Source: Flavimaricola marinus
GTDB lineage: Bacteria > Pseudomonadota > Alphaproteobacteria > Rhodobacterales > Rhodobacteraceae
Direction of reading: 5' to 3'
Length of the DNA stretch: 64,000 nucleotides
Assembly (NCBI RefSeq): GCF_900184895.1
Contig: NZ_FXZK01000009.1
Location: 1 to 64,000 of the forward strand
Both the position numbers and the translations under genes were made by a program. The notes beneath the pieces are model-generated. The model was not told the origin of the DNA and made no database searches. It saw only the letters and a program-made list of their open reading frames with translations. Position 1 is the stretch's first letter; each line of letters begins with the position of its first letter. Positions 60,688 through 64,000 of the stretch are shown in pieces.

Positions 60688-61800
60688 TCAGGCTGGGCCG
60701 ATATGCCCGCGCTGGCCACCTGTCTGGCCCCGATCCAGTAGCAGGTGGTCCAAGATCACACAGGCCATCATCGCCTCGCCCACGGGCACGGCCCGGATGC
60801 CGACGCAGGGGTCGTGGCGCCCCTTGGTCACCACCTCGGCGGGCGTGCCGTCGATCCGGATGGACTGACGTGCCGACAAGATCGAAGACGTCGGCTTTAC
60901 CGCAAAGCGGACCACCACGTCCTGACCGGTCGAGATTCCGCCCAGTATTCCACCGGCATGGTTCGAGGTGTAGACGGGCTGACCATCGTTCCCCATGAAG
61001 ATCTCGTCGGCATTGTCCCGTCCAGTGAGGGAGGCCGCCGCCATGCCTTCGCCGATCTCCACGCCCTTGACGGCATTGATGCTCATCATTGCGGCCGCCA
61101 AATCGGTGTCGAGCTTGCCATAGACAGGCGCGCCAAGCCCGGCCGGAACGCCGCGTGCGACCACTTCGACGATGGCGCCGACGGAGTTGTGATCCTTGCG
61201 CCGCAGAAAATCGAGGTAGTCCTCCCATTCCGCCGCAACGGCGGCATCCGGGCACCAGAAGTCGTTCTGGTCGATCGCATCCCAGTCAAACCTGTTCCGG
61301 TCGATGACCTTGGGCCCCATCTGGACCATATAGCCCTTGATCTCGACCTTTGGCGCCAGTTGAGCCAGCGCGGCCCTCGCGACGCCGCTTGCCGCCACCC
61401 GTGCGGCCGTCTCCCGCGCGGAGGAGCGTCCGCCGCCTCGGTAGTCCCGCAACCCGTATTTCTGATGATACGTGATATCCGCATGTCCGGGCCGGAAGGT
61501 CTGGGCAATGTCGCCATAATCCTTGGACCGCTGGTCGGTGTTCTCGATCATCAGCTGGATCGGTGTGCCCGTCGTCCTGCCCTCGAACACGCCAGAGAGG
61601 ATTTTCACTTCGTCCGGCTCTTTGCGTTGAGTCGTGTTCTTGTTCTGGCCCGGCTTTCGCTTGTCCAGCCAGGTCTGGATCATCGCCTCGTCAAGAGCCA
61701 CGCCGGGAGGGCAGCCATCGACCGTCGCCCCAAGGGCGGGACCATGGCTTTCACCCCAAGTGGTCACTCGAAACAGGTGGCCGAACGTGTTGTAGGACAT
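60688..61800 (-). CDS. aroC: Chorismate synthase
   Basis: This 370-residue FMN-dependent enzyme makes chorismate from EPSP. The conserved GESHGPALG (residues 14-22), [29 protein letters not shown] and [13 protein letters not shown] stretches are intact. I chose the ATG at 61800 giving [20 protein letters not shown], the usual start. It is divergent from the thiamine riboswitch region. Confidence 0.97.
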   Translation of the reverse strand: MSYNTFGHLFRVTTWGESHGPALGATVDGCPPGVALDEAMIQTWLDKRKPGQNKNTTQRKEPDEVKILSGVFEGRTTGTPIQLMIENTDQRSKDYGDIAQTFRPGHADITYHQKYGLRDYRGGGRSSARETAARVAASGVARAALAQLAPKVEIKGYMVQMGPKVIDRNRFDWDAIDQNDFWCPDAAVAAEWEDYLDFLRRKDHNSVGAIVEVVARGVPAGLGAPVYGKLDTDLAAAMMSINAVKGVEIGEGMAAASLTGRDNADEIFMGNDGQPVYTSNHAGGILGGISTGQDVVVRFAVKPTSSILSARQSIRIDGTPAEVVTKGRHDPCVGIRAVPVGEAMMACVILDHLLLDRGQTGGQRGHIGPA

Positions 61801-61920
61801 GGCGTGCACTCCGTTAGGTCGCGGTCTCTGCCATAGGGGATTGCGCCCCAAGCGCCAAGATTTTTCGGCAAGATTCTTGGCCCCTTGCAGTTCGAGAATG
61901 TTCCGCTAAGTTCACCAACA

Positions 61921-62003
61921 CCTCGGGGTGCCTTGGAAACAGGGCTGAGATGCACGATGCGAACCCGTTGAACCTGAACCGGTTAGAACCGGCGGAGGGA
62001 AGG
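61921..62003 (+). promoter_or_regulatory. TPP riboswitch (THI element)
   Basis: The leader contains the conserved elements GGGGTGCC, GGGCTGAGA, GAACCCGTTGAACCTGA, CCGGTTAGAACCGG and GGAGGGAAGG in the right order for a THI box. It lies 59 bases upstream of thiB, so thiamine pyrophosphate should turn off thiamine uptake. Confidence 0.95.
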
Positions 62004-62061
62004 TTTGGCGCATCGGCGCTCATGCCCCCATCCGTTCGGCAGCATGAGAGAGGATGACCGA

Positions 62062-63054
62062 ATGAAGACCCATCTGACCCATGTCGCAGGACTGCTGTTT
62101 GCCGCCACCGCGGCGCAAGCAGAGAGCCACGCGACACCTGTATTGACGATCTACACCTACGACAGCTTTGTCACCGATTGGGGTCCAGGCCCGCTGGTAG
62201 AGGCCGGATTCGAAGAGACATGTGCCTGTGATCTCGAATTCGTCGGACACGGCGACGGCGCAGCCCTGCTGGCCCGCTTGATGCTGGAAGGCCCGCGCAC
62301 CGAGGCCGACATCGTCCTCGGCCTTGATACCAACCTGACTGCGGCGGCGGCCGAGACGGGCATGTTCACCTCGCACGGGGTGACTGCCGCGCTAGACCTG
62401 CCCATCGCTTGGGACGACCAGACATTCCTTCCCTATGACTGGGGCTATTTCGCATTCGTCGGAAACGCCGGAGAGCCCGCCCCCGCCAATTTCGAGGATC
62501 TCGCCGCGTCGGACGTGTCCATCGTAATTCAGGATCCACGGTCTTCCACCCCCGGCCTCGGATTGCTCTTGTGGATCGAGGCGGCTTACGGCGAACGTGC
62601 CCCCGAGATCTGGGAAGCCCTCGCCGACAATATCGTCACCGTTACTCCCGGCTGGTCCGAGGCTTATGGCCTGTTCCTAGAGGGAGAGGCCGATGCGGTG
62701 CTGTCCTATACCACCTCGCCCGCCTATCATCTGATTGCCGAAGAGGACGACAGCAAAGTGGCCTGGGCCTTCGACGAAGGGCACTATTTGCAGGTCGAGG
62801 TTGCCGGCATTCTCGAGGGGACGGATCAGCCTGATCTGGCGGCGGCTTTCATGGCGTTCATGGTCTCTCCCGGATTTCAGGACGTCATTGCGACGGCGAA
62901 CTGGATGTATCCGGCCGTGACCCCGGAAGCCGGCCTGCCCGGCGGTTTCGAGACCTTGATCACGCCTGATCTTGCGTTGCTCATGTCATCCGAAGATGCC
63001 GCTGCCGCTCGCGGCCCGGCGATTGATGCATGGCAAGCAGCCCTAACGCAGTAA
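62062..63054 (+). CDS. thiB: Thiamine ABC transporter substrate-binding protein
   Basis: This 330-residue periplasmic protein has a signal peptide ending AAQA (about residue 20). The mature start LTIYTYDSFVTDWGPGP and later GLDTNL, PYDWGYFAFV and DPRSSTPGLGLLLW are ThiB-family motifs. The ATG at 62062 is preceded by AGAGAGG. The riboswitch directly upstream confirms the thiamine role. Its end overlaps thiP by 25 bp. Confidence 0.95.
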   Translation: MKTHLTHVAGLLFAATAAQAESHATPVLTIYTYDSFVTDWGPGPLVEAGFEETCACDLEFVGHGDGAALLARLMLEGPRTEADIVLGLDTNLTAAAAETGMFTSHGVTAALDLPIAWDDQTFLPYDWGYFAFVGNAGEPAPANFEDLAASDVSIVIQDPRSSTPGLGLLLWIEAAYGERAPEIWEALADNIVTVTPGWSEAYGLFLEGEADAVLSYTTSPAYHLIAEEDDSKVAWAFDEGHYLQVEVAGILEGTDQPDLAAAFMAFMVSPGFQDVIATANWMYPAVTPEAGLPGGFETLITPDLALLMSSEDAAAARGPAIDAWQAALTQ

Positions 63055-64000
63055 CCCCATCCGTGCCCCGCTGGCCCGGCGCGATTGCCGCCGGGCTGGT
63101 GTTGTGCTTGACACTCGGCACGCTTGCTGCGGTCTCTTTCCGCGCGGAATGGAGCGGCGGGCTGAGTGCGTCGGACTGGGCGGCGGTGCGGTTTACCGTG
63201 CTTCAGGCTGCGGCATCCGCGGCCTTGTCGATCATCGCGGCGATCCCTGTTGCACGTGCCTTGGCCCGGCGACGCTTTCGGGGCCGAGGCGTCTTGATCA
63301 CGCTGATGGGCGCGCCCTTCATTCTGCCCGTCATCGTGGCGATCATCGGCCTTCTTGCGGTGTTCGGCAGGGGTGGGCTGCTCAACAGCGCGTTGTCGGC
63401 TCTTGGGCTTCCGCTGGTCAGCATCTATGGATTTCAGGGTGTCGTTCTGGCCCATGTCTTCTTCAACCTGCCATTGGCGGTGCGATTGATCCTGCATGGC
63501 TGGCTCGCGATACCGGCAGAGCAGTTTCGCGTGGCCGCATCCTTAAATATGCCCGTTGGCCGTTATCTGGAATGGCCGATGCTGCGCGCCGTCGTCCCGG
63601 GCGTGGCCCTCGCCATTTTTCTCATATGCCTGACCAGCTTTGCGGTGGCTCTCACGCTCGGAGGAGGTCCGAAAGCGACGACCGTCGAGTTGGCCATTTA
63701 TCAAGCGCTCCGCTTTGAATTCGACATGGCGACCGCGGCTCGGCTGGCAATGATCCAATTCGTCATTTGCGCAACTGCGGCGGGCCTGGCGTGGCTGGTG
63801 ACGCTGCCGCAGGACGCCGGAGCCGGCTTTGACCGGGTCGTGCAGCGTTGGGACGGTGCAGGTCTGGCACTGGTCTGGGACGTTCTCGCATTGGCAGGCG
63901 CGATGGTGCTCTTGTTGTTGCCGCTCGGTATGGTGGTGCAACGAGGGATCGCGGGTCTGACCCTCATCCCGGAGGATATCTGGAGCGCGGCTCTCCGGTC
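63030..64000 (+). CDS. thiP: Thiamine ABC transporter permease, 5-prime part
   Basis: An open frame runs from the ATG at 63030 (MASSPNAVTPSVPRWPG) to the window edge, 323 codons without a stop. The product has many hydrophobic segments and an EAA-type cytoplasmic loop (VAASLNMPVGRYLEWPMLR), as in ThiP. It starts inside thiB, overlapping it by 25 bp, which indicates coupling. The full protein should have about 510-540 residues, so the C-terminal half and thiQ lie beyond the window. Confidence 0.9.
   Translation, partial: MASSPNAVTPSVPRWPGAIAAGLVLCLTLGTLAAVSFRAEWSGGLSASDWAAVRFTVLQAAASAALSIIAAIPVARALARRRFRGRGVLITLMGAPFILPVIVAIIGLLAVFGRGGLLNSALSALGLPLVSIYGFQGVVLAHVFFNLPLAVRLILHGWLAIPAEQFRVAASLNMPVGRYLEWPMLRAVVPGVALAIFLICLTSFAVALTLGGGPKATTVELAIYQALRFEFDMATAARLAMIQFVICATAAGLAWLVTLPQDAGAGFDRVVQRWDGAGLALVWDVLALAGAMVLLLLPLGMVVQRGIAGLTLIPEDIWSAALR

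Overview
The window looks like chromosome of a GC-rich alphaproteobacterium, most likely a marine-type Rhodobacteraceae (Roseobacter group). The basis is the gene content: many TRAP transporters, a fused IolC-DUF2090, a gltD/gltB pair, a complex I NDUFA9-like gene beside tRNA-Leu, and aroC facing a thiamine riboswitch. This is inferred from gene families; no 16S or marker search was possible. The left 44 kb is accessory catabolism and the right 20 kb is mostly housekeeping.

Region by region: (1) 0.3-6.3 kb is a minus-strand operon of an FAD-linked D-2-hydroxyacid dehydrogenase, a metallo-beta-lactamase-fold hydrolase and a TRAP transporter (dctM, dctP, dctQ), divergent from a GntR/FCD regulator. 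(2) 6.4-18.1 kb is a homoprotocatechuate meta-cleavage operon (hpaR divergent; hpaF, hpaE, two unrelated ring-cleavage dioxygenases, gabD-like, hpaG, hpaH, hpaI), followed by an aldehyde dehydrogenase and a ThDP-dependent 2-oxo-acid decarboxylase-like enzyme. It closes with a perfect 12-bp hairpin. The genes account for every step from 3,4-dihydroxyphenylacetate to pyruvate and succinate. The last two may feed in an aryl-pyruvate. No hpaBC hydroxylase is present. (3) 18.3-29.4 kb is an uncharacterised ring-degradation locus built around a LysR regulator: FAD monooxygenase, alpha/beta hydrolase, cupin, epimerase and FAH-family hydrolase on one side; type I extradiol dioxygenase, Rieske ferredoxin, cyclase and a fused TRAP QM permease on the other. 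The TRAP binding protein lies convergent, beyond a bidirectional terminator.

(4) 29.7-31.2 kb holds a small secreted spondin-like protein and an RNase Z-like metallohydrolase. (5) 31.4-43.9 kb is a myo-inositol catabolism and uptake cluster (hyi-like, SDR, iolB, iolE, iolD, iolC, ABC ATPase, permease, binding protein, iolG). It diverges from a LacI-family regulator that is preceded by three 16-bp operator-like palindromes spaced exactly 23 bp apart. (6) 44.1-46.2 kb carries tRNA-Leu(CAG), an NDUFA9-like gene and uppP. (7) 46.4-55.4 kb has gltD and gltB separated by three tandem paralogous secreted four-cysteine proteins and an alpha/beta hydrolase, all overlapping by 4 bp. (8) 55.7-60.6 kb has mtgA, a glutathione S-transferase, queG, a PQQ-type sugar dehydrogenase, a small basic ORF and a DMT transporter. 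(9) 60.7-64.0 kb has aroC, then a TPP riboswitch and thiB-thiP, with thiP cut by the window edge.

The observations most worth follow-up are the secreted paralogue cassette inside the glutamate synthase locus, the side-by-side non-homologous homoprotocatechuate dioxygenases, the HpaI aldolase fused to a DUF2218 domain, and the unassigned ring-cleavage locus. No insertion sequence, CRISPR array or phage gene was found.
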